Shown: positions 24,455-33,219, counted from the stretch's first letter. The stretch: DNA of 37,847 bases from JBKJTP01 sp046590195 (GCA_046590195.1 JBKJTP010000147.1:1-37847), one strand, 5' to 3'. Notes: generated from the letters alone by a model not told the origin. Program-made: numbers and translations.

Positions 24455-27394
24455 TTAAGCGGGCTTTGCCTCGCGAGCGGCCGCAGCGGCAGCTGCCTTT
24501 TCAAGTGTACGCTTGACCTCGATGATCTTGAAGGCTTCGATGATGTCACCGTTCTTCAGATCATTGAAGTTCTCGAGTCCGATACCGCACTCGTAACCGG
24601 CATCAACCTCACGAACGTCATCCTTGAAGCGCTTGAGCGATGAGAGCCCACCAGTGAATACCTCAACTCCATCACGGAGCAGACGTACTCTGTTGTTACG
24701 GACGATCTTACCATCGAGCACATAGCAACCAGCGATCGTACCGATCTTCGGCACCTTGAATGTCTCGCGAACTTCGACCGTAGCCGTGACCTCTTCCTTC
24801 TTCTCTGGGATGAGAAGACCTTCGAGTGCATCACGTACTTCGTTGATCGTGTCGTAGATAACACTGTACAAGCGGATCTCAACATGCTCGGCCTGTGCAA
24901 GACGGCGTGCATCGAGATTCGGCCTTACATGGAAACCGAGAATGATAGCACCGGACGCTGCAGCGAGACGAACATCGTTCTCCGAGATCGCACCGACTGC
25001 GCGGTGGACGATCTCAACGATAACTTCATTCGTCGAGAGACGGAGCAAGGAATCGGCGAGTGCTTCGACCGATCCATCTACGTCACCCTTCAGGATGAGG
25101 CGGAGATGCTGTACGCCACCCTGACGGATCTGCGCGGATATATCGTCGAGCGTGATGAACTTGACCTGCTTGAAGTCCTGCTCGCGCTTGAGTTGCTGAC
25201 GGCGTGTTGCAATTTCTTTCGCCTGGCTGTCGGATTCCATCGCGATGAACATATCACCAGCCTGGGGAATACCGTCGAAGCCAAGGATCTGTACAGGCGT
25301 TGATGGCGGCGCAACTTCGACGCGGTGTCCACGCTCATCGAACATAGCGCGAACGCGTCCGGCATGAATACCTGCGATGAATGGATCGCCAAGACGCAAC
25401 GTGCCCTTCTGCACAAGCACGGTTGCCTGAGTACCGCGGCCCTTATCGACCTCAGCCTCGATGACAACACCGCGTGCCGCGCGATCTGGATTTGCCTTTA
25501 GATCGAGAATATCTGCTTCGAGCAAAATGCGCTCGAGTAATTTGTCGACGTTCGTACCCTGCTTTGCAGAGAGTTCGACCGTACCATACTTACCGCCCCA
25601 CTCTTCAACGAGGATATTTCGCTCAGAGAGCTGCTGACGCAGACGCTCTGGGTTCGCCTCTGCACGATCGACCTTGTTGAATGCGAAGACGATCGGTACG
25701 GCTGCTGCTTGAGCATGGGCAATTGCTTCCCATGTCTGCGGCATTACGCTATCGTCAGCTGCGATCACGATGATCGCAACGTCCGTTACCTGCGCACCAC
25801 GAGCACGCATAGCCGTGAAGGCTTCGTGACCAGGTGTATCGAGGAACGAGATCTGACGGCCATTCGGAAGTGTCACTTCATAAGCACCGATGTGCTGCGT
25901 GATACCGCCGGACTCACCAGCTACCACATTCGCGCGGCGAATGTAATCGAGCAACGAAGTCTTACCGTGATCGACGTGACCCATGATCGTGACGACCGGT
26001 GGGCGCGCGATCAGCGTCTCTGGATCGTCCTCGATGTCTTCGAGGGCGTCCGTTGTGAATTCTGTCTGGAAGTCGACCTGGAATCCGAATTCATCAGCAA
26101 CGAGCTGGATCGTATCCTTGTCGAGGCGCTGGTTGATCGAGACCATCATACCAAGTGAGATACACTTGGCGATGACCTGGCCGACGTCAGTGCCCATCAA
26201 ATTCGCGAGCTCATTTGCAGAGACGAACTCCGTAACGCGAATGATCGAACCTTCGCGCTCTGTCTCCTCGGCCTCAAGACGCTGCGTTTCTTCCTGTCGG
26301 TCACGGCGGCGCTGCTTACGAGCGCGTGCACGACCTGAGAAGCTCGAGCCTTCATCCATACCAGACATGGTACGGCGAACGGCATTCGCTACATCCTTCT
26401 GATCGACCTTGCGGCCACGCTTCTTACCAGCTTCTTCGTCGCCCTCTTTCTTCGCGCCTGTTCCGTCATGCTTCATGACGAGGCCAGCCACCTTGTCTAC
26501 AAGACGAGTTGGGTTACTTGATGAGCCTGGAGCGCCCTTCTTAATGACTGGGCCCGGACCGCCTGAATCTCTTCCGCCACCACCGGTGCGAGAGCGAAGC
26601 TCGGGCAGATCGATCTTACCCTTGATCTTTAGACCAGGTAATGTGACGCGCAGATCCGTAGGATCTGTCGTGGTTGCAATGGTTGTGGTAGTCTTTCGGC
26701 GGCGGCGGCGCTTCTTCGGAAGTCCGTCAGGACCGATCTCCATCTCGCCTTCTTCGTGCTCACCATCGTGGTGCTCGGCGGTCGTGGCTTCTGCAGTGCC
26801 AACGGCAACTGCTTCGGTAGTGTGACCGACAGCTTCGGCTGGAATTGCTTCCGCAATTGGAGCAGCATCAACTGAGCCTTCGGCAGGAGTTGCTTCAGCA
26901 ACAGGTGCATCAACCTGATGTGCAGGTTCGGCTTGTGCTTCGAGGACCGGAGCTTCGGGTGCGGATACTTCCTTTGCTTTTGGAGCAGCCTCTGGCTGAC
27001 GCTCAACCACTGGCGCAGCTGCTGGAGCCGGAGTATGCGCGACAGGTGCAACCGCTGGAACGTGTGCTGGAGCAGCGGGAGCTTGAACTTCTGGGGTTGG
27101 TTCTTGCGGTAATGCCTTGAGCTCTTCGGGAGTAAGCTCATCACGCGTCTTAGCGCGCTTCTCTTTAAAGGCTGCTACTTTCTTCTGGCGCTTCTCAGTT
27201 ACGTCGCGCTCTTTACCGAAGTGCTTCATGACTACGTCGAGGGCATCGCCTTCGACCTTCGACATGATCGTCTTGATATTCTCGTAACCCTTCTTCTGCA
27301 GGAATTCGATCAGCGTATCATGGCCGATGTTGATCTCTGTGGCCAGAGTCCTGACAGTTACTTTTTTAGCCTTATCTGTAGATTCAGTCGACAT
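24455..27394 (-). CDS. infB: Translation initiation factor IF-2
   Basis: This 979-residue GTPase delivers initiator tRNA to the 30S subunit. An N-terminal IF2_N motif (TVRTLATEINIGHDTLIEFLQKKG) is followed by a long Ala/Pro/Glu-rich linker (about 95-215), a basic KKRRRRRK patch and a Gly-rich stretch. A second IF2_N-like segment precedes the GTPase: G1 GHVDHGKTS near 474, G3 DTPGHEAF, G4 NKVD and G5 SAK. Domains II-IV complete the protein, with EVRETFKVPKIGTIAG near the C-terminus. It belongs to the rimP-nusA-infB-rbfA-truB-ribF operon; a 171-base gap with a perfect palindrome lies between nusA and this gene. Confidence 0.97.
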   Translation of the reverse strand: MSTESTDKAKKVTVRTLATEINIGHDTLIEFLQKKGYENIKTIMSKVEGDALDVVMKHFGKERDVTEKRQKKVAAFKEKRAKTRDELTPEELKALPQEPTPEVQAPAAPAHVPAVAPVAHTPAPAAAPVVERQPEAAPKAKEVSAPEAPVLEAQAEPAHQVDAPVAEATPAEGSVDAAPIAEAIPAEAVGHTTEAVAVGTAEATTAEHHDGEHEEGEMEIGPDGLPKKRRRRRKTTTTIATTTDPTDLRVTLPGLKIKGKIDLPELRSRTGGGGRDSGGPGPVIKKGAPGSSSNPTRLVDKVAGLVMKHDGTGAKKEGDEEAGKKRGRKVDQKDVANAVRRTMSGMDEGSSFSGRARARKQRRRDRQEETQRLEAEETEREGSIIRVTEFVSANELANLMGTDVGQVIAKCISLGMMVSINQRLDKDTIQLVADEFGFQVDFQTEFTTDALEDIEDDPETLIARPPVVTIMGHVDHGKTSLLDYIRRANVVAGESGGITQHIGAYEVTLPNGRQISFLDTPGHEAFTAMRARGAQVTDVAIIVIAADDSVMPQTWEAIAHAQAAAVPIVFAFNKVDRAEANPERLRQQLSERNILVEEWGGKYGTVELSAKQGTNVDKLLERILLEADILDLKANPDRAARGVVIEAEVDKGRGTQATVLVQKGTLRLGDPFIAGIHAGRVRAMFDERGHRVEVAPPSTPVQILGFDGIPQAGDMFIAMESDSQAKEIATRRQQLKREQDFKQVKFITLDDISAQIRQGGVQHLRLILKGDVDGSVEALADSLLRLSTNEVIVEIVHRAVGAISENDVRLAAASGAIILGFHVRPNLDARRLAQAEHVEIRLYSVIYDTINEVRDALEGLLIPEKKEEVTATVEVRETFKVPKIGTIAGCYVLDGKIVRNNRVRLLRDGVEVFTGGLSSLKRFKDDVREVDAGYECGIGLENFNDLKNGDIIEAFKIIEVKRTLEKAAAAAAAREAKPA

Positions 27395-27487
27395 TCAATC
27401 TTTCGCGCAAGCGGACATGCACATGCAAGCCACCGCATTAGTACAAAAACAACTCTACATGATCAAGGCCTCCTCTGCCTTTATATG

Positions 27488-27501
27488 TACGCAGCTGCGT
27501 A
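27488..27501. repeat. Perfect 14-bp palindrome in the nusA-infB gap
   Basis: TACGCAGCTGCGTA sits 94 bases upstream of the infB start. There is no spacer and no T-run, so an operator or an RNA helix is possible, but no factor can be named. Nothing else recognisable was seen in the 171-base gap. Confidence 0.5.
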
Positions 27502-27565
27502 TCATAACACGAGAAGTCTCATAGCCTTAACCATTACACGTTAAAGAATAGACAAGCTTCATCAT

Positions 27566-29068
27566 TTAAGAAGCAGCATTCTGTTCGCGGTTCTCCTCAA
27601 CGGCGACCGGTGTCTCAGCAACCGCTTCTTCTGCTGGTGCAGAAGCTTGCTCAGGAGTTGACTCCATAGGAGTTGACTCTGCTGGAGCTGCTTCTGTCGA
27701 AGCCTGCTCCGTAGCTACGGGTTGTTGTGGCACCACTTCGCCTGCAGCGATCTCTGACTTGACCGAACCATCGCTGTTAAGCGTGGTCAGGTTAATGCCA
27801 GCTTGCTCAGCAACATTGCCGAGTGCTACGTCTGCCGAAGCAAACTCACGCTCGAGAATATCGCGGATCTCCTGCATCTTTTCGATCGTCATACCCGGCA
27901 CGGTCATCAGAGCTTCTGGTGTCGTGTTCAGGTACTCCTTTGCCGTATCCACGCGAGCGCGGATCAGCTCCGTGTAGAGATCGAGACCGATCTCATCGCG
28001 GAATTCAATAAGCTCAATATCTTCTTCGTCACGGGCTTCCTTGACCAGGTTGATCTGGAAGTGCGTGAGCTTCGAAGCCAAGCGGACGTTCTGGCCCTGC
28101 TTGCCGATAGCAAGAGAAACCTGATCGTCAGAGACGAGCACCGTTGCTGTGCGCGCTTCTTCATTGACTTCAACTTGTACCAACTTCGCTGGCGAGAGAG
28201 CACGGCCCAGGAATTGGACCGGATCTGCTGACCATGGAATAATGTCGATGTTCTCGTTGGCGAGTTCGCGGACGATCGAGTGGATGCGCACGCCCTTCAT
28301 GCCTACGCATGCGCCTACTGGATCGACGCGGTCATCGGTCGACTCAACAGCCACCTTAGCACGCTCACCTGGCTCGCGAGCAACACCCTTGATAAGGATG
28401 ATGCCGTCATAGATTTCTGGGATCTCGATCTCCATCAAACGCTCGAGGAAGCGAGCATCTGCACGAGAGAGTACAACAACTGGTGTTGCATTCGGGCCGC
28501 CGCGGCGGACTTCCTTTACGATCGCGCGGATCGTATCGCCCTTGCGCCAGCGCTCTCTTGGGATCTGCTCGTTCTTTGGAAGGAGCAGCTCACGGCGATC
28601 GTGGATGATGAAGAGATCGCCACCACGGATCTGGTATACTTCGCCGACGATGATCTCGCCGACCAAGCCCATGTACTCATTGTAAAGATTGTCCTTCTCG
28701 ATCTCGCGGATACGCTGATTGAGATTCTGCTTCGCCGTGACGACCAACCGGCGACCAAAGTCCTTATCGAGATTTACGATCTCGACATATTCGTCGCCAA
28801 CTTCAAGCTCTTCGCCAGAACGCTGTAGCGCTTCGGCCACAGAGATCTGGAGCGATGCATCCTCAACGACATCGACGACCGTCTTCTCGAGATAGATCTC
28901 GATGACGCCTTTGTCCATGTTCATGACGATATCGAACTTGGATTCCAATCCGTATTTCTTACGGATCATCATACCAAAGGTCTCCTCAATGACTGCCATG
29001 AGGATGTCCCTATCGATACCTTTTTCACGGACCATATCCGCGAATGACTCAACTATCTGAGGATTCAT
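27566..29068 (-). CDS. nusA: Transcription termination/antitermination factor NusA
   Basis: This 500-residue RNA-polymerase-binding factor has an N-terminal domain starting VESFADMVREKGIDRDILMAVIEETF. An S1 domain follows (about 135-200, VGEIIVGEVYQIRGGDLFIIHD), then two KH domains (GACVGMKGVRIHSIVREL and SLAIGKQGQNVRLASKLT). A helix-hairpin-helix-like segment (LMTVPGMTIEKMQEI) and a low-complexity acidic tail rich in Ala, Pro, Glu and Thr (last 80 residues) complete it. It is second in the rimP operon. The upstream gap is unusually long (244 bases) and carries a direct repeat. Confidence 0.96.
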   Translation of the reverse strand: MNPQIVESFADMVREKGIDRDILMAVIEETFGMMIRKKYGLESKFDIVMNMDKGVIEIYLEKTVVDVVEDASLQISVAEALQRSGEELEVGDEYVEIVNLDKDFGRRLVVTAKQNLNQRIREIEKDNLYNEYMGLVGEIIVGEVYQIRGGDLFIIHDRRELLLPKNEQIPRERWRKGDTIRAIVKEVRRGGPNATPVVVLSRADARFLERLMEIEIPEIYDGIILIKGVAREPGERAKVAVESTDDRVDPVGACVGMKGVRIHSIVRELANENIDIIPWSADPVQFLGRALSPAKLVQVEVNEEARTATVLVSDDQVSLAIGKQGQNVRLASKLTHFQINLVKEARDEEDIELIEFRDEIGLDLYTELIRARVDTAKEYLNTTPEALMTVPGMTIEKMQEIRDILEREFASADVALGNVAEQAGINLTTLNSDGSVKSEIAAGEVVPQQPVATEQASTEAAPAESTPMESTPEQASAPAEEAVAETPVAVEENREQNAAS

Positions 29069-29126
29069 GCTAAACTCTTACTCTCTCGGGGATTACGGCG
29101 TTTTGTAAAAGTTGCTTTACAGTTGC

Positions 29127-29168
29127 CGTTTACTTCTCCTAAACCTTCTATTACTTCTCCAAAACCTT
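29127..29168. repeat. Two 21-bp direct repeats in the nusA leader
   Basis: Copies at 29127-29147 and 29148-29168 are directly adjacent. On the - strand both read AAGGTTT-(T or A)-GGAGAAGTAA plus three variable bases. They lie about 60-100 bases upstream of the nusA start inside the 244-base rimP-nusA gap. The rest of that gap holds no convincing gene, only a weak GTAAA/TTTAC hairpin at 29105-29120. Confidence 0.7.
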
Positions 29169-29312
29169 ATTTTAGCGCCAGAAACAGCACTTATAGCCAT
29201 GACAATGATGCCAATAGGACGGGGCAGTTTCTTGCGAACGTCCTCAAACGCGCTTGATACCGCTAAAATTCATTATTCCCTGCCTGTTTGGCAAGCAATC
29301 CTCTACTTGAGA

Positions 29313-29837
29313 TCAGAGGTTCTGCTCATCCAGATTAACTGAATTGAAGTCGACCTGGACGACTGCGGTCTTGATATGATCCATCTGGACTGTCTCCTTC
29401 TCTCGCCTGTGGCTGATCTTGGCTCCCTTAGCGCCGGTCACCTCAAAGCTGAGATTGTCGCCATCGATGTCGAGCAATCTTCCGGAAAATGTCTTGTCGT
29501 GGTGATCCTCTTTGGTCTGCACCTTGACGAGACGGCCGATATTCCGCTTCCACTGATACATCTCGGTCAGCGGTTCTTCGACGCCTGGCGACATGACATC
29601 GAGTCGAAAGTTACCCTTGACAAGTTTGTTATCTTCAAGCGTATCATTGATATGGCGGCTGATATCTGCGCAGTTCTCGAGCGTCACTGCTTTCTCACCG
29701 TCAATGATGATCTCGATGACTGGAGTTTGCTCGGATCCACGCACGACCATGCGCAGCACTTTTAGCCCGAGTGGCTCTGCCGCCTCATTTGCGAGTGGCG
29801 TGATAATGTTCGTGATATTCTCTTTGAAGTTTGCCAT
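29313..29837 (-). CDS. rimP: Ribosome maturation factor RimP
   Basis: This 174-residue protein is needed for 30S subunit maturation. The N-terminal domain has NITPLANEAAEPLGLKVLRMVVRG, then IEIIIDGEKAVTLENCADISRHIND and the signature LDVMSPGVEEPLTEMYQWKRNIGRLVKV, followed by an SH3-like C-terminal domain. ATG 29837 is preferred over an in-frame TTG at 29879 that would overlap the promoter. It is the first gene of the translation operon, behind a Bacteroidota -7 box. Confidence 0.94.
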   Translation of the reverse strand: MANFKENITNIITPLANEAAEPLGLKVLRMVVRGSEQTPVIEIIIDGEKAVTLENCADISRHINDTLEDNKLVKGNFRLDVMSPGVEEPLTEMYQWKRNIGRLVKVQTKEDHHDKTFSGRLLDIDGDNLSFEVTGAKGAKISHRREKETVQMDHIKTAVVQVDFNSVNLDEQNL

Positions 29838-29876
29838 TGGGGTTGTGAGACTCTGTTCGGTGATACTTTGTGATGG

Positions 29877-29884
29877 CAAAAATA
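29877..29884 (-). promoter_or_regulatory. Bacteroidota-type -7 box for the rimP operon
   Basis: The - strand reads TTCG-TATTTTTG-CC, matching TAnnTTTG. It lies in the 53-base gap between the OmpA gene and rimP, 40 bases before the rimP ATG. The -33 region is not a good match. Confidence 0.55.
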
Positions 29885-29890
29885 CGAAGG

Positions 29891-31501
29891 CTACAACTTC
29901 ACTATTCGGAAGACGACTCGCCGGTTCTGTTGTCGACCCTCCTCATTTGCATTATCGGCTACCGGCTGAGCTGCGCCATAGCCTTTTGCCGAGAGCTTCT
30001 TGCGGTCAATGCCATTATCGACAATGTACTTTACAACCGCTTCGGCCCTGGCTTGCGAGAGCGCGATGTTATAGTCATCTGAACCGACATTATCCGTATG
30101 CCCTTCGATCTGCACGATCCATGTCGGATTCTTCTTCAGCAGTTCGTTCAGCTTCTGAAGCTCTGCGGTTGATTCCGACTTTAGCGTTGCTTCGTTCGTG
30201 GCAAAGAAGATATTGCTAAGCGTTACCGCGCCACCAGCTCTGACGCTATCGAGCGTGATGATCGTCTGGATCTCGCGGTACATCGATACCGATTCCAGAT
30301 CGAGGTTATCGCTGTAAGGCAGGTAATTGGCTGCGGTTGCAGAGACGGAGTAATGCTCTCCATAAGGAAGCACAACTGCGAATCGCCCATTCATTGGATT
30401 GGTCAGCAATGATGCTGCTACTTCCCCGCTCTTCAGGGATGCGTAAACAATAGATGCATCCAGCGGTCGCTTGCTTGGGCTTTGCACCTTGCCTGTGACG
30501 AGGATGACGGGGTTCGGACGAATGTCATCACTAAGTGCGACCTTGTAGAGATCTAAACGTCGATCACCATTGGCAGAACTGAAATATGCAATGTCGCCGG
30601 AAGCCGGGATACTATAGTAAGCATCCATTCCTGTCGTGTTGAGCTCCGGCCCCAGATTGCGCGGTGCTGTCCAGTTCACCCACGAATCATCAAGCCTCTT
30701 TGCGATGAACATATCCGCATCGCCAAATCCGCGATGACCTTTCGATGAGAAGTAAAGCGATTGACCATCAGAGGCGAGGAACGGCGCGAAGTCATCGGTA
30801 TTCGTATTGATGACCGGACCGAGATTCTGCGGTGCGCTGTACTTGAAAGTTACGGGATCGACGAGTCGGCTGATGTAGAGATCGAGACCGCCGTATCCAT
30901 CGGGCATTTCGGCGCTGAAGATGATCGTCGTGAAGTTGGTATTGATCGTCTGCGACGAGAGCGGGTTAGAATTGCTGTAGCCTTCTATAAAGATGGAGTC
31001 GATATTCCATCCACCCTTCTGGTATCTGGCAAAGCAGAGTCCGTTCAGGACGTTATGCGCGAAGTTCTTGATGAAGAGAACGCTTCCATCTGGCGAGACG
31101 CCGCTGATCGCATCGTTGCCGACGCTATTGATCGGCGCACCGAGATTCGCGGGCTTCGACCATCCGTCACCCTCGCGGCGAGATACGTAGCAATCCTGGA
31201 GTTTGTCGCTGCCCATGTTGTCCGGGTGCCCTGCTCCCATCGTGAAGTAGAGCAAGCGACCATCAGAAGAGATGATGGGCGAAAGTTCGGAAGCAACGCT
31301 ATTGACCCCTTTGCCGAGATTCGTTTTTTGGATCTTTCGGCCGTTGCCCAATTTTTTTTGCGACGAACCACCCTGGGCATAGAGATGCCCGGTTGCACAC
31401 AGAGTAAGGAGAACGAGGAGAAACTGCTTCAATCCGCGGGGAATATTACGATGATATAGAAGCTCAAAAAAGAGCTTAGAAAAAGAAGCTTCCGAGAACA
31501 T
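29891..31501 (-). CDS. OmpA-family protein with PD40 propeller repeats
   Basis: This 536-residue envelope protein starts with a long leader and then a signal-peptide-like stretch (LKQFLLVLLTLCATGHLYA-Q). At least four PD40/TolB-like blades follow (SPIISSDGRLLYFTMG, VSPDGSVLFIKN, FLASDGQSLYFSSKGHRGFGDADMFIA, IPASGDIAYFSSANGDRRLDLY), then a carboxypeptidase-regulatory-like beta domain. The C-terminal OmpA peptidoglycan-binding domain (about 420-536) has GHTDNVGSDDYNIALSQARAEAV. In Bacteroidota such proteins anchor the outer membrane to peptidoglycan, and PorE of the T9SS has this architecture. ATG 31501 is taken; a TTG at 31432 would place the signal peptide exactly at the N-terminus and may be the true start. 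Confidence 0.92.
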   Translation of the reverse strand: MFSEASFSKLFFELLYHRNIPRGLKQFLLVLLTLCATGHLYAQGGSSQKKLGNGRKIQKTNLGKGVNSVASELSPIISSDGRLLYFTMGAGHPDNMGSDKLQDCYVSRREGDGWSKPANLGAPINSVGNDAISGVSPDGSVLFIKNFAHNVLNGLCFARYQKGGWNIDSIFIEGYSNSNPLSSQTINTNFTTIIFSAEMPDGYGGLDLYISRLVDPVTFKYSAPQNLGPVINTNTDDFAPFLASDGQSLYFSSKGHRGFGDADMFIAKRLDDSWVNWTAPRNLGPELNTTGMDAYYSIPASGDIAYFSSANGDRRLDLYKVALSDDIRPNPVILVTGKVQSPSKRPLDASIVYASLKSGEVAASLLTNPMNGRFAVVLPYGEHYSVSATAANYLPYSDNLDLESVSMYREIQTIITLDSVRAGGAVTLSNIFFATNEATLKSESTAELQKLNELLKKNPTWIVQIEGHTDNVGSDDYNIALSQARAEAVVKYIVDNGIDRKKLSAKGYGAAQPVADNANEEGRQQNRRVVFRIVKL

Positions 31502-31659
31502 TGCCTGTTACTGGAACATGGCACCAAAGGGACCGTAAAGTGGAAAGCTCTACAGCGGATAACAGTTCAATGCAAGGACAGTCGGAGAAAACAACCGGGC
31601 TTTCAGAGCAGGCACATAGGAACCAACATCGTGTCTAAAGCTTTTTCGACACGCTATCC

Positions 31660-31731
31660 GGCCAGATGGCGAAGTGGTAACGCTGCGGTCTGCAAAACCG
31701 CCATTCATGGGTTCGAATCCCATTCTGGCCT
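31660..31731 (+). tRNA. trnC: tRNA-Cys (GCA)
   Basis: This 72-base cloverleaf has acceptor stem GGCCAGA (31660-31666) against TCTGGCC (31724-31730), D-stem GCG/CGC, anticodon stem GCGGT/ACCGC enclosing CTGCAAA with anticodon GCA (31692-31694), and a T-arm with GGTTCGAATCCC. Discriminator base 73 is T (U), the cysteine identity element. CCA is not encoded. It is the only feature on + among - strand genes here. In the 361-base gap 31502-31862 only this tRNA, its terminator and short palindromes were found. Confidence 0.97.
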
Positions 31732-31745
31732 CTCCTGAAGTTTAG

Positions 31746-31783
31746 AACCGAGTCTGTTTATGCAGATTCGGTTTTCGCGTTTT
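31746..31783 (+). terminator. Rho-independent terminator after tRNA-Cys
   Basis: An 11-bp stem AACCGAGTCTG/CAGATTCGGTT, with one G-T pair and a 6-base loop, is followed by TTCGCGTTTT, 15 bases after the tRNA. Confidence 0.82.
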
Positions 31784-31862
31784 AGGAGTCGACGCAAGAA
31801 ACTGGATCGGTGATCTACTTTCGTGAACTTCCCTAGAATCGCCATTCTTCCCAATTCGCGAA

Positions 31863-32237
31863 TTATTTTCTTGCGCGGTTACGCAGAGAATCGCCAATCC
31901 ATAAGATGATATAATCAAACTTTGTGCTGCCGTGGATGATACTGATAGAATCGCTGTGCGGAGCTTTGATTATTGAATCGCCTTGGGTGAGGTAGTTGCG
32001 TGTGTCTTGAAATAATGGTCCGTATTCTTTTTTGACTCCCATCGCAGTTACATATTCTGTAGATAGGCCCCTGAATTTGATGTATAGACGACCATGTGTG
32101 TCGCCAACCGACCTTACTTCATGTCGAAGATTCACAGAATCCAAACTTCGGTCATAGGTACTATCAGCTCTATCCGTACACCCGGAGAGTAATGATGCAA
32201 GTGTAATACCTAGTATGAGTTGGAGTCGCTTCGGCAA
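31863..32237 (-). CDS. Small putative lipoprotein, function unknown
   Basis: This 124-residue protein starts MPKRLQLILGITLASLLSGC, an SPII signal with lipobox LLSG-Cys20. After Thr-Asp at +2/+3 the mature part is polar with beta-strand character (GRLYIKFRGL, KFDYIILWIGDSLRN). No known family was recognised. It lies 21 bases downstream of the SDR gene on the same strand and may be co-transcribed with it. A 12-bp palindrome AATTCGCGAATT (31853-31864) overlaps its stop codon. Confidence 0.7.
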   Translation of the reverse strand: MPKRLQLILGITLASLLSGCTDRADSTYDRSLDSVNLRHEVRSVGDTHGRLYIKFRGLSTEYVTAMGVKKEYGPLFQDTRNYLTQGDSIIKAPHSDSISIIHGSTKFDYIILWIGDSLRNRARK

Positions 32238-32258
32238 TTCCCTTCGTGTCCTATATTA

Positions 32259-33017
32259 TTAATGCCTCGCTACACCACCATCAATATTCAGAGTCTGTCC
32301 TGTAATAATAGAAGACTCATCGCTCGCGAGGAAAGAAACAATATTCGCGATGTCCTCCGGCGTCTCTCCTCGTTCGATCGCTTGTGGTGGGAGCAGGTGC
32401 TCGAGGATGTTGCCTTGCGTGAGCTTGGTGCCGGCCGGGCGTTGCGTTGCTGTTAGTCCGATCGTTACGGCGTTCACTGTGATCCCATGCACACCAACTT
32501 CTGAAGCAAGTGCTCTGGTAAATCCGATCACACCCATCTTGCTCGTGACGTAATGCACAAGATATGGCGTCCCGAGCCACACTGTATTCGATGAGAGATT
32601 GATGATGCGGCCGAAGTGCTGCGACTTCATCGTCGGGAGCACCGCCTTCGTTGCAAGGAAGAGTCCGGTGAGATTAACATCGATCACCCGCTTCCACGCT
32701 TCGAGATTCAAAAGCTCGAACGGCTCTTCATCATAGACACCAGCATTGTTGACGAGGATATCGATCCGGCCGAACTTCGCCTTGATCTCCTGCGCCATGC
32801 GCTTCATGTCCTCTTCTTTTGTGACATCGACCTGCACGCTGAACGGCTCGTTGACACCTTCAACTGCCATTACCTTCTCAAGCGTCTCTGTCGCTGGATC
32901 GAGGTCGGCGATCACGACATGCGCGCCATCTCTGGCAAAGCGCTCGGCGAAGGCCTGGCCATTGCCAATTGCGGCGCCTGTTACAATGACTACTCGGGAT
33001 TCGTGACGACGGGACAT
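32259..33017 (-). CDS. Short-chain dehydrogenase/reductase (classical SDR)
   Basis: This 252-residue oxidoreductase is FabG-like in layout. The cofactor motif TGAAIGNG is at 13-20, with Asp38 and Asp40 after the second strand (VVIADLD) suggesting NAD preference. NNAG is at 90-93, the catalytic Ser at 142-143, and Tyr156/Lys160 lie in YVTSK. The C-terminal EDIANIVSFLASDESSIITGQTLNIDGG is typical. The substrate cannot be read from sequence. It is preceded by an extragenic repeat block and followed by a small lipoprotein gene. No obvious pathway partner is nearby. Confidence 0.9.
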   Translation of the reverse strand: MSRRHESRVVIVTGAAIGNGQAFAERFARDGAHVVIADLDPATETLEKVMAVEGVNEPFSVQVDVTKEEDMKRMAQEIKAKFGRIDILVNNAGVYDEEPFELLNLEAWKRVIDVNLTGLFLATKAVLPTMKSQHFGRIINLSSNTVWLGTPYLVHYVTSKMGVIGFTRALASEVGVHGITVNAVTIGLTATQRPAGTKLTQGNILEHLLPPQAIERGETPEDIANIVSFLASDESSIITGQTLNIDGGVARH

Positions 33018-33047
33018 AGAGAAAAGAAAAACACACTAATAAACTAC

Positions 33048-33219
33048 TGTCATTGCGAGGAGGCGTCCATCGCCAGAGCGATGGAGCCGACGTGGCAATC
33101 TCCTCCGGAATACCGTGCTGTTGTAAACGACGACCTTCGCGGGTTGCAACAGGGGGTTTCTCGACTGCGCCCAAAAGAACTTCGCTGCGCTCGTTCTTTT
33201 GGGCTCCGCTCGAAATGAC
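33048..33219. repeat. Extragenic palindromic repeat block
   Basis: Three hairpins fill most of the 277-base gap upstream of the SDR gene. The first (33048-33103) starts TGTCATTGCGAGG and ends GGCAATCTCC, with a perfect inner stem CCATCGC/GCGATGG. The second pairs CTGTTG with CAACAG around 33117-33152. The third has a perfect 12-bp stem GCCCAAAAGAAC/GTTCTTTTGGGC (33169-33180 and 33193-33204), flanked by TCTCGAC and CTCGAAATGACG. The GTCATTGCGAG..GCAATCTC and CTCGAAATGAC ends are characteristic of dispersed non-coding repeats seen in many bacteria. No coding sequence is seen here. Confidence 0.75.

Noticed and set aside
26629..27144. Long alternative frames opposite and within infB around its Ala/Pro/Glu-rich linker
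   Set aside because: They arise from the low-complexity coding bias of the IF-2 linker and show Leu/Gln- or Arg-rich nonsense composition.
29170..29240. A possible short peptide of about 25 residues on - in the rimP-nusA gap, partly made by the direct repeats
   Set aside because: It has only an internal ATG without ribosome binding site, a very basic composition created by the repeat, and no support from family resemblance.
31630..31653. Inverted repeat CGTGTC/GACACG just before tRNA-Cys
   Set aside because: Only 6 bp with a 12-base spacer and no T-run or promoter match, so it is not distinguishable from chance.
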